Part shown: piece by piece, positions 35,097 to 44,058 of the stretch
How the letters are laid out: the number at the start of each line of letters is the position of its first letter
Position numbering within the stretch: the first letter of the stretch is position 1
Origin: Marinobacter sp. ELB17
GTDB taxonomy: Bacteria; Pseudomonadota; Gammaproteobacteria; Pseudomonadales; Oleiphilaceae
DNA: 64,000 nt
NCBI RefSeq assembly: GCF_000169375.1
Contig: NZ_AAXY01000006.1
Span: 124,001 to 188,000, forward strand
Direction of reading: 5' to 3'
The notes under the pieces: generated by a model
What the model saw: only the letters and a program-made list of their open reading frames with translations
Told to the model about the DNA's origin: nothing
The model's database searches: none
Position numbers and translations under genes: made by a program

Positions 35097-36566
35097 TTAG
35101 CGCATACCGCCAAGGCAGAGGTATTTTAGTTCCATATATTCATCTAGACCATAATGAGAACCTTCGCGGCCTAGACCACTCTCTTTGACACCACCGAACG
35201 GAGCCACTTCAGTGGAGATAATGCCTTCATTAATTCCGACCATACCGGACTCAAGTGCTTCCGCGACATGCCAGATACGATGAATGTTATTGCTGTAAAA
35301 ATAAGCCGAAAGACCAAATACTGAATCGTTGGCCATGGCAATGGCTTCCTCTTCGGTCTCAAACCGGAACAAAGGGGCGACCGGACCAAAGGTTTCTTCG
35401 CTAGCGATCAGCATGTCCTGAGTGGCGTCGATAAGAATGGTCGGCTCAAAAAATGTGCCTCCCAGTGCATGCGGCTGTCCACCGAGAATAATTTTAGCGC
35501 CCTTAGACGTGGCATCGGCAATGTGCCGTTTCACCTTATCCAGCGCTGGTTTGTTGATCAGCGGCCCTTGTTCTGTATCACCTTCTAGGCCAGCACCCAC
35601 CACCATTTTGCTGACAGCAACTTTTAGTTTCTCGGCAAAGGCATCGTAAACACCAGATTGAACATAAACGCGGTTTGCGCACACGCAGGTTTGACCGGTG
35701 TTGCGGTATTTAGACGCCATCAGGCCGATGACAGCTGCATCAAGGTCTGCATCGTCAAAAACAATGAACGGTGCGTTGCCCCCCAGTTCCAGACTGACTT
35801 TCTTGACGGTATCGCTAGCCTGGCGCATCAACAACTTGCCAACGGGCGTGGAGCCGGTGAAGGATATTTTGCGGACAACGGGGTTGCCCGTTAATTCCCC
35901 ACCAACTGCTGCCGCATTGGGTTTTGAACAGGTAATAATATTGATCAGACCGGCTGGCACGCCTGCCTGTTCCGCAAGTGCCGTGATGGCCAGGGCGGAC
36001 AGCGGCGTATCTTCGGCAGGCTTAACCACAACCGGGCAGCCCGCAGCGAGTGCTGGTGCGACCTTTCTGGTAATCATGGCTATCGGGAAGTTCCAGGGTG
36101 TAATCGCGGCAACTACGCCAATCGGCTGTTTGATCACGAGGATGCGCTTATCCTTGCCGTGGCTGGGAATAACGTCTCCATAAGCGCGCTTGGCCTCCTC
36201 TGCGAACCACTCGATAAAACTGGCTCCGTAGCCAACTTCACCGCGGGATTCAGCCAGGGGTTTGCCCTGTTCTGCGGTCATCAGGCGGGCTAGATCTTCT
36301 TGGTTTTCCATCAAGAGGTCGAACCACTTTCGCAGGATCTTGGCTCGTTCCTTGGCCGGTGCGGAACGCCAAGCTGGCCATGCGGTCTCAGCGGACTCAA
36401 TGGCTATACGGGTGTCTGTTTCGTCCATGTCCGGAACATTCGCTAGGTGCTCGCCGTTGGCCGGATTGGTAACATCAAAGGTCTTGCCGGAACGTGCCGC
36501 TGTCCACTGACCATTAATATAGGCGCGATCGCGCAGAAGTTCCGGATTCTTAAGCTCAAGTGACAT
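35097..36566 (-). CDS. gabD: NAD(P)-dependent succinate-semialdehyde dehydrogenase (GabD-like)
   Basis: A 489-residue aldehyde dehydrogenase. Catalytic Glu is in SLELGGNAPF and catalytic Cys in NTGQTCVCANR; the CVCANR form is typical of succinate-semialdehyde dehydrogenases. PWNFPIAMITRKVAPALAAG marks the cofactor site. ATG 36566 is preceded by GAGG at proper spacing. It oxidises succinic semialdehyde to succinate, and lies downstream of the iron alcohol dehydrogenase and the Liv-type importer on the same strand. Confidence 0.88.
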   Translation of the reverse strand: MSLELKNPELLRDRAYINGQWTAARSGKTFDVTNPANGEHLANVPDMDETDTRIAIESAETAWPAWRSAPAKERAKILRKWFDLLMENQEDLARLMTAEQGKPLAESRGEVGYGASFIEWFAEEAKRAYGDVIPSHGKDKRILVIKQPIGVVAAITPWNFPIAMITRKVAPALAAGCPVVVKPAEDTPLSALAITALAEQAGVPAGLINIITCSKPNAAAVGGELTGNPVVRKISFTGSTPVGKLLMRQASDTVKKVSLELGGNAPFIVFDDADLDAAVIGLMASKYRNTGQTCVCANRVYVQSGVYDAFAEKLKVAVSKMVVGAGLEGDTEQGPLINKPALDKVKRHIADATSKGAKIILGGQPHALGGTFFEPTILIDATQDMLIASEETFGPVAPLFRFETEEEAIAMANDSVFGLSAYFYSNNIHRIWHVAEALESGMVGINEGIISTEVAPFGGVKESGLGREGSHYGLDEYMELKYLCLGGMR

Positions 36567-36655
36567 AACTAACCTCAATCAAAATAGGCGCTGCCGCATG
36601 TGAACGACTTTGCCTGATGGGCGACCGGTAGACGCCCGAATGTCGGGCGGCTGTT

Positions 36656-37813
36656 TCAGAATGCGGCTTTGTAGATAGCCAGTGCGTCAGCTTCCGAGAC
36701 TTCTCTTGGGTTGTTCACTAGTAGGCGGGACTGTTTCATGGCATCAACTGCCATGACTGACAGATCAGACTCACCAATACCGACTTCACGCAAGGTTTGC
36801 TCAAGCCCCAGGTCTGCACTCAGTGCTTCAAGGCGATTGATGAACTCGCCGACTCGCTGTTCTTTTGGAGCGGAGGCCAGGTCCGGAAAAACATCTGGAG
36901 CCAGGGTGGCATAGGCATCGGCGCAAACGCTGGCGTTAAAGCGCATCACATGGGGCAACACCAACGCATTAGAAAGCCCGTGCGGTACATGAAAAATGCC
37001 ACCAATCGGGTATGCCAAAGCGTGCACTGCTGCCACCGGCGAGTTTGCAAAGGCTTGTCCGGCTAACATGGCACCCAGGAGCATGCCTGAACGCGCCTGA
37101 ACGTTGCTGCCTTCTTTTACCGCTGTTTCTATATTAGCGCCGAGCAATCGAAGGGCTTCACGAGCTAAAGCCCGCGACACGGGGTTGTTGTTCGCGGATG
37201 CGGAGGTATAACTCTCAATGGCGTGAACCATGGCGTCGATACCCGTTGCTGCCGTTACAGGAGCTGGCAGCCCAAGAGTAAGCTCGGCATCCAGTAGGGC
37301 AATGTCTGGCAGCAGTTGAGGCGCCACCACACCTTTTTTCTCCGTTTCACCGACGGTGATGATTGAAATAGGCGTCACCTCAGAGCCCGTGCCCGCAGTG
37401 GTGGGGATCTGGATCAGCGGGAGTCTCTGGCCTTTGGCCTGTCCAACGCCGTAGACGTCTTCCAGTTTTTCACCGCCTCCAATTAATAGCGCAATCAGTT
37501 TGGCGACGTCCATTGAGGAGCCTCCGCCGAAACCGATAACGCCGTCGATGTTTGCCGCTCGGGCTTCCGCTAGGGCGGCCTCCACCACGGCAACGGGGGG
37601 GTCGGCGACAACACCATCAAATACGCGATAGCTTACGCCAGCCTGAGTCAGAGAGTCTGTTGCGGCGCCCAGCAAGCCCGCTTTGATCAGGCCCGCATCG
37701 GTCACCAACAGAACGCTCTTACCAATCTGTGCTCGCACAAGGGTGCCAAGACGTTTGATGGATCCTGGTTCACAGATGATGCTTTTGGTCGTGTTAAAGG
37801 TAAATGCTGTCAT
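36656..37813 (-). CDS. Iron-containing alcohol dehydrogenase
   Basis: A 385-residue type III alcohol dehydrogenase. The NAD motif GFGGGSSMDVAKL is at about 94-106, PTTAGTGSEVTP at about 137-148, and metal-binding residues lie in ATGIDAMVHAIESY, VHALAYPIGGIFHVPHG. With the adjacent succinate-semialdehyde dehydrogenase it could oxidise 4-hydroxybutyrate (or the alcohol ends of 1,4-butanediol). That assignment is inference; the family is broad. It lies 9 bp after livF. Confidence 0.85.
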   Translation of the reverse strand: MTAFTFNTTKSIICEPGSIKRLGTLVRAQIGKSVLLVTDAGLIKAGLLGAATDSLTQAGVSYRVFDGVVADPPVAVVEAALAEARAANIDGVIGFGGGSSMDVAKLIALLIGGGEKLEDVYGVGQAKGQRLPLIQIPTTAGTGSEVTPISIITVGETEKKGVVAPQLLPDIALLDAELTLGLPAPVTAATGIDAMVHAIESYTSASANNNPVSRALAREALRLLGANIETAVKEGSNVQARSGMLLGAMLAGQAFANSPVAAVHALAYPIGGIFHVPHGLSNALVLPHVMRFNASVCADAYATLAPDVFPDLASAPKEQRVGEFINRLEALSADLGLEQTLREVGIGESDLSVMAVDAMKQSRLLVNNPREVSEADALAIYKAAF

Positions 37814-37822
37814 GATTATCTC

Positions 37823-38479
37823 CTAGGTCAATGGCGCCAATGGCTTAACGCTGCCTCGTTCGATCATAAACGCTTTGTCGATCAGATCTGCTGAATGCGA
37901 CTGGTCCGATTCCGACAACAGCACGGTCAGGCCTTCGTCTTTCAGCGTGCTTAATACACTGGCCAGTCGTCGCGAAAGGGCGGGAGCCACGCCTTCAAAA
38001 GGTTCGTCGAGTAATAACAGGTGAGTGCCCGTCATCATGGCTCTAGCCAAGGCGACCAGCTTTTGTTGGCCACCGGATAATTGCAACGCGCGGCGATCGG
38101 AAAAGACTTCAACTTCTGGCATCATTTCGTAAATCCAGGCCAGTCGGGCACCGGCGTTGTTAATTTTACAAGCCCATGCCGGTGCCATAATGTTTTCCTC
38201 TACAGTCAGGTCCGGCACTAAGCGACGATCTTCCGGCATATAGCCGATCGACATACCGGCGCGCTCGAACGAGCTTTGTTTGGTCATGTCGATGCCATCA
38301 ATGATGACCTGTCCAGATTTCAGTTTAAGTAAACCCATAATCGAGCGAAGTGAGGTCGTTTTGCCGGCACCGTTGCGGCCGATTAGTCCGACCATGGAGC
38401 CTTTGCTAACTGAGAAGCTGACTTCACGGAGAATGGTAGTGCCCGCTATTTCAGTGGTTACGTTTTTGAGTTCAAGCAT
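37823..38479 (-). CDS. livF: Branched-chain-amino-acid-type ABC transporter ATPase LivF
   Basis: A 218-residue ATPase with Walker A GRNGAGKTTSLRSIMGL, signature LSGGQQKLVALARAM and Walker B LLLLDEPFEGVAP, as in LivF. It overlaps livG by 8 bp. In this operon it probably energises uptake of a small organic compound rather than leucine. Confidence 0.9.
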   Translation of the reverse strand: MLELKNVTTEIAGTTILREVSFSVSKGSMVGLIGRNGAGKTTSLRSIMGLLKLKSGQVIIDGIDMTKQSSFERAGMSIGYMPEDRRLVPDLTVEENIMAPAWACKINNAGARLAWIYEMMPEVEVFSDRRALQLSGGQQKLVALARAMMTGTHLLLLDEPFEGVAPALSRRLASVLSTLKDEGLTVLLSESDQSHSADLIDKAFMIERGSVKPLAPLT

Positions 38480-39269
38480 GGTCGGAGTCCTTCTTGGTGG
38501 CGTATTTTACGTCACTCAAATCCAGGTGGTGGCCCACAACAAGTTCTTGTACCTTGGGATCTGACAGAACTTTTTGAGTTGGACCATCGGCCAGAACACG
38601 GCCGTCGTAAAACGCCAATACTCGGTCGGCATAGCGCAGAACGACTTCCATATCATGTTCAACGAACAAGGTGGCCGCGTTACTCTTTCGTATTGCTGCC
38701 ATGACGGTATCCATGAGGAGGAATTTGTCCTCAACGGCAACACCGGATGTGGGCTCGTCCAGCAGCATCAGGCCGGGTTTCGACAACATGGCCATGGCGA
38801 TATCAAGGAGCTTTCGGACGCCCTGTGGCAGCGTCGATACGACTTCATTGGCATACTCCTCGATCTCATATTCACGCAGCACCGAACGGACTTTTCCAAC
38901 CTTGTCAGCGGATCGCAGGGGCTTCAGGAAGTTCAATTTGCGATCTACGGAGAAGCCATGAGCAATCAGAATGTTATCTAGAACGGTCAATTCCTGAAAT
39001 AACTGGGCGATCTGAAAAGAGCGACCAACACCCGCTAGAGACACTTCTCTGGGTGATTTTCCAATAATCGATTTCCCCCGGACGAGAATATCGCCATCTG
39101 ACGGCTGAATGTACCCGGTTACCATGTTAATAAAGGTAGTCTTGCCGGCACCGTTGGAACCGATAACCCCGACGATTTCACCACTGTTAATTTCAATATT
39201 GATATCGGTCGCGGCGATGACAGCACCAAAGGTTCTTTCTAGATTGACCGTTTTCAATAAAGCGCTCAT
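38472..39269 (-). CDS. livG: ABC transporter ATPase LivG
   Basis: A 265-residue ATPase: Walker A GSNGAGKTTFINMVTGY, a degenerate signature TLPQGVRKLLDIAMAM (Ser-Gly replaced by Pro-Gln), Walker B LMLLDEPTSGV and H-loop VEHDM. The signature loss is noticeable, since LivG usually has LPYGQQRRLEIARAL, so it is close to family type. It overlaps livM by 4 bp. Confidence 0.9.
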   Translation of the reverse strand: MSALLKTVNLERTFGAVIAATDINIEINSGEIVGVIGSNGAGKTTFINMVTGYIQPSDGDILVRGKSIIGKSPREVSLAGVGRSFQIAQLFQELTVLDNILIAHGFSVDRKLNFLKPLRSADKVGKVRSVLREYEIEEYANEVVSTLPQGVRKLLDIAMAMLSKPGLMLLDEPTSGVAVEDKFLLMDTVMAAIRKSNAATLFVEHDMEVVLRYADRVLAFYDGRVLADGPTQKVLSDPKVQELVVGHHLDLSDVKYATKKDSDHA

Positions 39270-40216
39270 GGGGCTTTCCTCGGTTTCTTGTTCTGGAAAC
39301 GCTCAACCAGCGACCAGAGGCCGGAAGGCAGGAACAGGATTATTGCCAACAGTGCGAAACCGAGAATCATTTGCCAAGTGTAAGGGGCAACGGCAGACGC
39401 GTAGGTGCGCAGAGACTCAAACAACACCGCGGCAATGATCGGAGCTGCGACGTGTCCAGTCCCACCCATTAAGGCAATAAAGACAAACTCGCCGGAGGTG
39501 GTCCAGTAGGCCATTTCGGGGTCGACATGGCCGCTGACCAGTGCGGTGACAGTTCCACCGATAGCAGCTAGTCCTGCAGCAATGATGTATTTAACGTAGA
39601 TAATCTTAAACACTGAGCCGCCGAGATACTCCAGACGAATCTCGTTTTCACGGACTGCTTCGCCGGCGTAACCGGAAAGTGATTTGAGATAACGCCAAGC
39701 CAAAATGCCGAGAGTGAACACTAGAAGTACGGCTACAGCCAACACCAAGTTCGAGGCACCTTCTGGCCCAGGGGCCCAACCTAGCAAACTTGGGTTGGCA
39801 ACGTTGAAGCCGTCGGTTGAGCCAAGCACCTGATTGCGTACCAACAGACCATAAAGAATCATGGAAAAAGCCATTGAAAACATAGCAAAGAAGATTTCTC
39901 TATATCGACATAGCAGCAGCCCGATAATGGCGGCTATGACAACGCTAAAACTGACTGAGGCTAAAAGTATCAGAAGTACATCAGTGACTTCGGCGAACTG
40001 AGTCAGCATGCCGGCAACGTAGGCGCCCAAGCAGTAGTAAAGGCCCTGTCCGAAGGACACCAGCCCCGCTCGCATCAGCAACACTAGGCCCAGAACTACG
40101 AGGCCTTTGCCCATGGCTATCGTGAACAGATAGGACATCCAGTTTGGCAACAGTAGGCCGCCCACGAGGGTGGCAACCCCGAGGATTAATAGCAGCGCTA
40201 GGGATCTTTTACTCAT
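39266..40216 (-). CDS. livM: ABC transporter permease LivM
   Basis: A 316-residue membrane protein with about nine segments. GLVSFGQGLYYCLGAYVAGML (split) and AMFSMAFSMILYGLLVRN, then REVRENE-like AVRENEIRLEYLGGSVF and the late IMGGTGH-type ALMGGTGHVAAPIIAAVLFE match LivM. It ends at the base where livH begins its stop region, one of four tightly packed liv genes. Confidence 0.9.
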   Translation of the reverse strand: MSKRSLALLLILGVATLVGGLLLPNWMSYLFTIAMGKGLVVLGLVLLMRAGLVSFGQGLYYCLGAYVAGMLTQFAEVTDVLLILLASVSFSVVIAAIIGLLLCRYREIFFAMFSMAFSMILYGLLVRNQVLGSTDGFNVANPSLLGWAPGPEGASNLVLAVAVLLVFTLGILAWRYLKSLSGYAGEAVRENEIRLEYLGGSVFKIIYVKYIIAAGLAAIGGTVTALVSGHVDPEMAYWTTSGEFVFIALMGGTGHVAAPIIAAVLFESLRTYASAVAPYTWQMILGFALLAIILFLPSGLWSLVERFQNKKPRKAP

Positions 40217-41112
40217 TAGATTTTCCTCGCGTTAGCAACGGCAAAAAGGCCCTGTGGACGAAATGCCAGTACCAGACCCATCACTGCGTAGATAACGAAC
40301 AGTTCAACTTCCGGATATAGATGTACGGCAGTAGCCCGAGCCATGCCCACGATCAGGGCGCCAACCAAGGCCCCGGAAATACTGCCCAGGCCACCGATTA
40401 CCACCACGGCAAAGGCGAGCACGATCACTTCGATTCCCATGCCTGGAACGACGGATAGGCCTGGAGCGGTCAACGCACCGGCCAGCGCGCCTATTCCTGC
40501 ACCGATCACGAAGGTAATAGTGAAAATTTTGGATACATTGATTCCCAGCGCCCCGGCAATTTCACGATCATGGATGATCACCCGAAGCAGTTTTCCGTTT
40601 CGGGTGCGGTTGAGCCCATACCAGAGTGCTAGTCCGATGAGGATGCTCACACCAATCAGCATGAAATCGTAATTTGCGAATGTCAGTCCCATGAATTTCG
40701 TTCGCCCCAGCATGGTGTAAGGCTGGTACGCAAAGTAAGGCTCAACACCCCAAATCAGTTTGATAGCGTCTTCCATGATCAATAGGACGGCATAGGTCAC
40801 CAAAATCATAACCACTTCGTCTCGACCGTACATGAAGCGCAATAGGCCCCGTTCCACCAACAGGCCAACGGTGACACCAGCTGCTAAGGCGGCGCCGATT
40901 AAAACGACAAAGCTTAACCAAGGCACAGAACCTGTGGAGAAATACCAGCCCACCATGGAGGCGCCGGAATAGGCGCCCAAGGCATAGAAACTGCCGTGGG
41001 ACATATTAAGGATGCGCATGACCCCGTAAATCAACGTGAGACCAGCAGAAATGATGAACAGCCAGGACGCGTAGACCGAGCCATCCACGAGGATTGCTAA
41101 AAGTTGTTTCAT
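40216..41112 (-). CDS. livH: ABC transporter permease LivH
   Basis: A 298-residue membrane protein starting MKQLLAILVDGSVYASW at ATG 41112, with GGGAG seven bases upstream; an earlier ATG at 41205 would add a non-family extension over the hairpin. YGVMRILNMSHGSFYALGAY, ERGLLRF and VVIGGLGSISGALVGALIVG are LivH hallmarks. It follows the binding-protein gene after a strong hairpin. Confidence 0.92.
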   Translation of the reverse strand: MKQLLAILVDGSVYASWLFIISAGLTLIYGVMRILNMSHGSFYALGAYSGASMVGWYFSTGSVPWLSFVVLIGAALAAGVTVGLLVERGLLRFMYGRDEVVMILVTYAVLLIMEDAIKLIWGVEPYFAYQPYTMLGRTKFMGLTFANYDFMLIGVSILIGLALWYGLNRTRNGKLLRVIIHDREIAGALGINVSKIFTITFVIGAGIGALAGALTAPGLSVVPGMGIEVIVLAFAVVVIGGLGSISGALVGALIVGMARATAVHLYPEVELFVIYAVMGLVLAFRPQGLFAVANARKI

Positions 41113-41198
41113 TTGAATACTCCCGATTCTTTGCACGACCCTTGTTGCCCAATCGGCTACCGAATTAGGGTGGAACAGGGGTGAAAGATCAGTGGGTA

Positions 41199-41236
41199 GA
41201 TTCATCGCAGGCCCCGATCGGGGCCTGCGATGAATC
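41199..41236. terminator. 38-bp perfect inverted repeat between livJ-like and livH
   Basis: Arms of 17 bases (GATTCATCGCAGGCCCC and its complement) flank GATC. There is no T-run, so it is likelier a partial terminator or RNA-stability hairpin that raises binding-protein expression over the downstream permease genes, a common arrangement in binding-protein operons. Confidence 0.75.
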
Positions 41237-41255
41237 TTGTGCTAGGTCGGGACGA

Positions 41256-42536
41256 TTAGTTGCACTCAGCGCCTGGCATGCCGCTCTGAATCCACTTAAG
41301 GGTTTCAGTACCATCTGGCGGGTTAACGCAGTCTGCTGGGTAACGGGTGATGTCGGTGAATGTGATCTCGCCGTCAACCCGCGTGAGCCGGCCATAAACC
41401 ATCTCGGTAGCAGCCTGATGACCTTTGCCACGGCTCATTTCAACCTTGCCACCCGGGCCGTAAAACTCAAGACCTTCGAACGAAGAGATGACTTCGTCGG
41501 TGGAAGCGCCAACTCCGGCTTGGTCGTGCGCAAGCTTTAGGCCAATCAGAGCTTGTGCCATGTGGTACGCGGGGAAGGTAGGCGGTGTGCCAAAGCGCTC
41601 AGTGAATTCGTTTTGGAACCAGGTATTCAGCTCACTTTCAGGTGCGAACGGGCCGAATGGGCCACGGGCACCGATAATCGCTCCGTCGGGTAGGTGTTCG
41701 CCCAAGCTGTTCAGCGCTGTTTCACCGGCGGTGAAAATAACCTCGTTGTCTGCTAGCAGTCCACGAGCCGCTGCCTGCAATACGAATGCATCGGTGTCCC
41801 CGCCCCAAAATGAGGTGTGAATGACATCAGCAGAATTCACTTGCAGCGCTGAGATTTCAGCACCGTACTGACCTGCAAACAATTTCGGGAATTGCTCGGT
41901 GGTAATCTCAATATCACCACCGCGAAGAACTTTCAGAGTTTCGGTAAAATCGCGCCAGCTGTCGTGACCCCAGGAATAGTTCTGGTTGATACCAGCAATG
42001 GTTTGCAAATCTGACAAGTTTTCATGCACGTAGCGGGCAGCAGCGATGTTGTCCATGCTTGCCGTGGCGGTTGTGCGGAAAACGTATTTGTAATCGGCTT
42101 CTTCAAATACACGAGGTGTGCCGCAGTCGAACAGTACGGTCAGCGTTTTCAGTTCTTCAGCTACCGAAGGAATGGCAAGGCAGTCACCTGAAGAAATGTA
42201 ACCGACAACAGCGTCGACCCCATCTCGCTCTACTAAGTTGCGGAATTCTGCGGTTTGTTTGGTGGCGCCACCGGCTTCGTCGAGATAAACCGGGGTAATC
42301 ATACGACCGTCAATGCCGTTGCCTTTGATCGGGGCGGGCAGGGTTCCGTCGTTAATGGCGTCGATGACTAAGTCTGCGGCGTTTTTGGCAGGAATACCGA
42401 ATGGGCCGGAAGCCGCACCGGAAAGAAAGGTAACGAGGCCCAATTTGTATTCGTCAGCGGCGTACGCATTTAAGCTCAGTCCGCCTGTTGTCATGGCACA
42501 GGCAACCGTCGCTGCGGTCAGCAGAGAGTGTTTCAT
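41256..42536 (-). CDS. Liv-type ABC transporter substrate-binding protein
   Basis: A 426-residue type I periplasmic binding protein. The signal peptide ends GGLSLNAYAAD. KLGLVTFLSGAASGPFGIPAKNAADL and VVGYISSGDCLAIPSVAEEL match the LivJ/AmiC superfamily; two Cys (in SGDCL and FDCGTPRVF) are close together and another two lie near the C-terminus (ADCVNPPDG, PGAECN). It is first gene of the operon under a sigma54-type promoter and delivers the ligand to LivHMGF. Confidence 0.9.
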   Translation of the reverse strand: MKHSLLTAATVACAMTTGGLSLNAYAADEYKLGLVTFLSGAASGPFGIPAKNAADLVIDAINDGTLPAPIKGNGIDGRMITPVYLDEAGGATKQTAEFRNLVERDGVDAVVGYISSGDCLAIPSVAEELKTLTVLFDCGTPRVFEEADYKYVFRTTATASMDNIAAARYVHENLSDLQTIAGINQNYSWGHDSWRDFTETLKVLRGGDIEITTEQFPKLFAGQYGAEISALQVNSADVIHTSFWGGDTDAFVLQAAARGLLADNEVIFTAGETALNSLGEHLPDGAIIGARGPFGPFAPESELNTWFQNEFTERFGTPPTFPAYHMAQALIGLKLAHDQAGVGASTDEVISSFEGLEFYGPGGKVEMSRGKGHQAATEMVYGRLTRVDGEITFTDITRYPADCVNPPDGTETLKWIQSGMPGAECN

Positions 42537-42574
42537 TTTTTTTCCCCAAACTATTGTTTTTGTGTCGTGTGGTC

Positions 42575-42604
42575 GGACGACCAGTAGGTTATTTCTGGTC
42601 GTCC
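42575..42604 (-). promoter_or_regulatory. Leader hairpin of the livJ-like mRNA
   Basis: A 10-bp stem, GGACGACCAG (42575-42584) with CTGGTCGTCC (42595-42604) and a 10-base loop. It lies between the predicted sigma54 start (about 42628) and the ATG at 42536, so it is transcribed. It may stabilise the leader or be a protein site. Confidence 0.5.
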
Positions 42605-42638
42605 TGTCCGACGCTTTAGCAGGCCGGCATATTAGAAT

Positions 42639-42654
42639 TGCAGGTCCTGTGCCA
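42639..42654 (-). promoter_or_regulatory. Sigma54 (RpoN) -24/-12 promoter for the livJ-like operon
   Basis: Minus strand reads TGGCACAGGACCTGCA. The GG and GC pairs have the required spacing and the first six bases match the consensus TGGCAC exactly. It is about 100 bp upstream of the ATG at 42536. A sigma54 activator is encoded at 44055-45443 and an inverted-repeat site lies upstream. Confidence 0.82.
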
Positions 42655-42719
42655 GAATGGGGTTTTTCTATCTTTATGATTTATATGAAGTAAATTCTGT
42701 TTTCTAAAAAAAGAGAAAA

Positions 42720-42770
42720 TTGAGCGATTTCCGCTCATTTGACATGAGCGCTCATGAGCGGAAACCGATC
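42720..42770. promoter_or_regulatory. Putative enhancer (UAS) for the sigma54 activator
   Basis: Nested inverted repeats: TTTCCGCTCAT (42728-42738) with ATGAGCGGAAA (42754-42764), plus the perfect palindrome ATGAGCGCTCAT (42744-42755) and TGAGCG/CGCTCA at 42721-42737. The half-site ATGAGCG occurs several times. It lies about 70-115 bp upstream of the -24 element, the usual enhancer distance, and reaches the end of the sensor operon's last gene. Confidence 0.7.
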
Positions 42771-44058
42771 AATTTGGTTTGATAAGGCCAGGTTCAAGTT
42801 CGGCAGGGGAGTAGATGTGCCAGTTTCCCAGGACCACCGTTGCTGGGGGGTAGCGATCATCGGACACGGTTTCACCAATGGCCATGACCTGTTGGATTTG
42901 GTGCGAGTTTGGGTCCATGTAAGACTGAAATCCGATAGGGTCTTCGGGAGTGGTCAGTGTTAACGTTTCGAACGCTTGTTGAATAGCTGTTGGGTCTTGG
43001 TAATTGGCGCCCGCTTTTTTCACGGCTTCTGCGATAGCGACTATGCCAGTAAATGCACCTTGCGCGCCGGATGAAGGGTAATATCCGGTCTTGCGTCGAA
43101 ACTCTTCCACAAACCAATGATTAAAGTCGGTTTCAGGCCAGTTGTTATGATGCCGCGACGCTAAAAGAAGACCCAAGGGCATTTGGTTTCCGAGTTGCGC
43201 GAAAATTTCATAATCACCACCTTTCTCAAAATTGGCAAAACGTGAACCCTGAAACAGCGCGGTATTTGTGGCCTGGGTCACGAAGGCTACAAAATCACCG
43301 CCCCATAGGCTGTTTACTACTAGGTCGGGTTTCTCTTTGATCAGTTCATTGATGTAATGACTGTAGTCTGGTTCGTTCAGCCTTGGCCACAGAACTCCGG
43401 CGATCTCATAGTCAACATTGAAACGCTCAAGGGCCTCTCGGAAATCAGCCCACACCTGGTAGCCATATTCATAGTCGGGTCCGAGATAGGATATTCGCAA
43501 CGGTTTTTGCGATAAGTGGTCTGAAAAGTACTCCCTGATGAACAAGGCCCCGGCAGTCATTGATTGCTGGGTATCGTTGGTTACCCTGAAATAGCGATCA
43601 TGGAGAAACTCGCTAGTGAGTCGTGATGAAGCATGGTCAGTGCCGATAAAAAATACACCGGTCTCTTCTGCGATGGATGTAATTTCAATGGCTACAGAAG
43701 AGTTAACGACGCCACACAAAAAACTGGCGCCTTCGTCTTCAATAAAACGCCGAGCTAGGGTAGTTGCCGTTGAAACCTTAGACTTGGTATCACCAAGCAG
43801 AATCCGCAGGCGAGGGCTATCCGCAGATGCTTGCTGTTCGAGGTATTTTAGGGCTAGGCGTATGCCGACTACCGAGTCGCGCCCCAGGATACCTGCCCGG
43901 CCAGACATTGGGTAAAGGCAGCCAACGGTAATGTCGGCCTGATCTTCTGAGGCGCCTAACCCCTCTGCGTAGACTGGTGTTGTCGAGTTTAGCAGCAAAA
44001 AAATGGTGCTAAGGAACAGTAAGTAACGATAATTATTGCCAAGTTTTTTTTTGGTCAA
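42769..44058 (-). CDS. Periplasmic ligand-binding protein in a two-component operon
   Basis: A 429-residue type I periplasmic binding protein with signal peptide YLLFLSTIFLLLNSTTPVYA. ITVGCLYPMSGRAGILGRDSVVGIRLAL, FLCGVVNSSVAIEITSIAEETG and YLGPDYEYGYQVWADFREAL match the urea/amide/AmiC-like group. Its ATG overlaps the activator stop by 4 bp, so it is made with the kinase and regulator. There is no transporter gene behind it, so I infer it presents a ligand to the sensor kinase rather than feeding import. Confidence 0.85.
   Translation of the reverse strand: MTKKKLGNNYRYLLFLSTIFLLLNSTTPVYAEGLGASEDQADITVGCLYPMSGRAGILGRDSVVGIRLALKYLEQQASADSPRLRILLGDTKSKVSTATTLARRFIEDEGASFLCGVVNSSVAIEITSIAEETGVFFIGTDHASSRLTSEFLHDRYFRVTNDTQQSMTAGALFIREYFSDHLSQKPLRISYLGPDYEYGYQVWADFREALERFNVDYEIAGVLWPRLNEPDYSHYINELIKEKPDLVVNSLWGGDFVAFVTQATNTALFQGSRFANFEKGGDYEIFAQLGNQMPLGLLLASRHHNNWPETDFNHWFVEEFRRKTGYYPSSGAQGAFTGIVAIAEAVKKAGANYQDPTAIQQAFETLTLTTPEDPIGFQSYMDPNSHQIQQVMAIGETVSDDRYPPATVVLGNWHIYSPAELEPGLIKPN

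Noticed and set aside
34880..35188. 102-residue plus-strand frame.
   Set aside because: Arg/Ser-rich, no family pattern, and it overlaps the end of the well-supported SSADH gene.
42721..42770. The inverted repeats as a terminator of the sensor operon.
   Set aside because: The repeats lack a T-run and overlap the stop of the last gene; their repeated ATGAGCG half-sites and distance to the sigma54 promoter fit an enhancer better.
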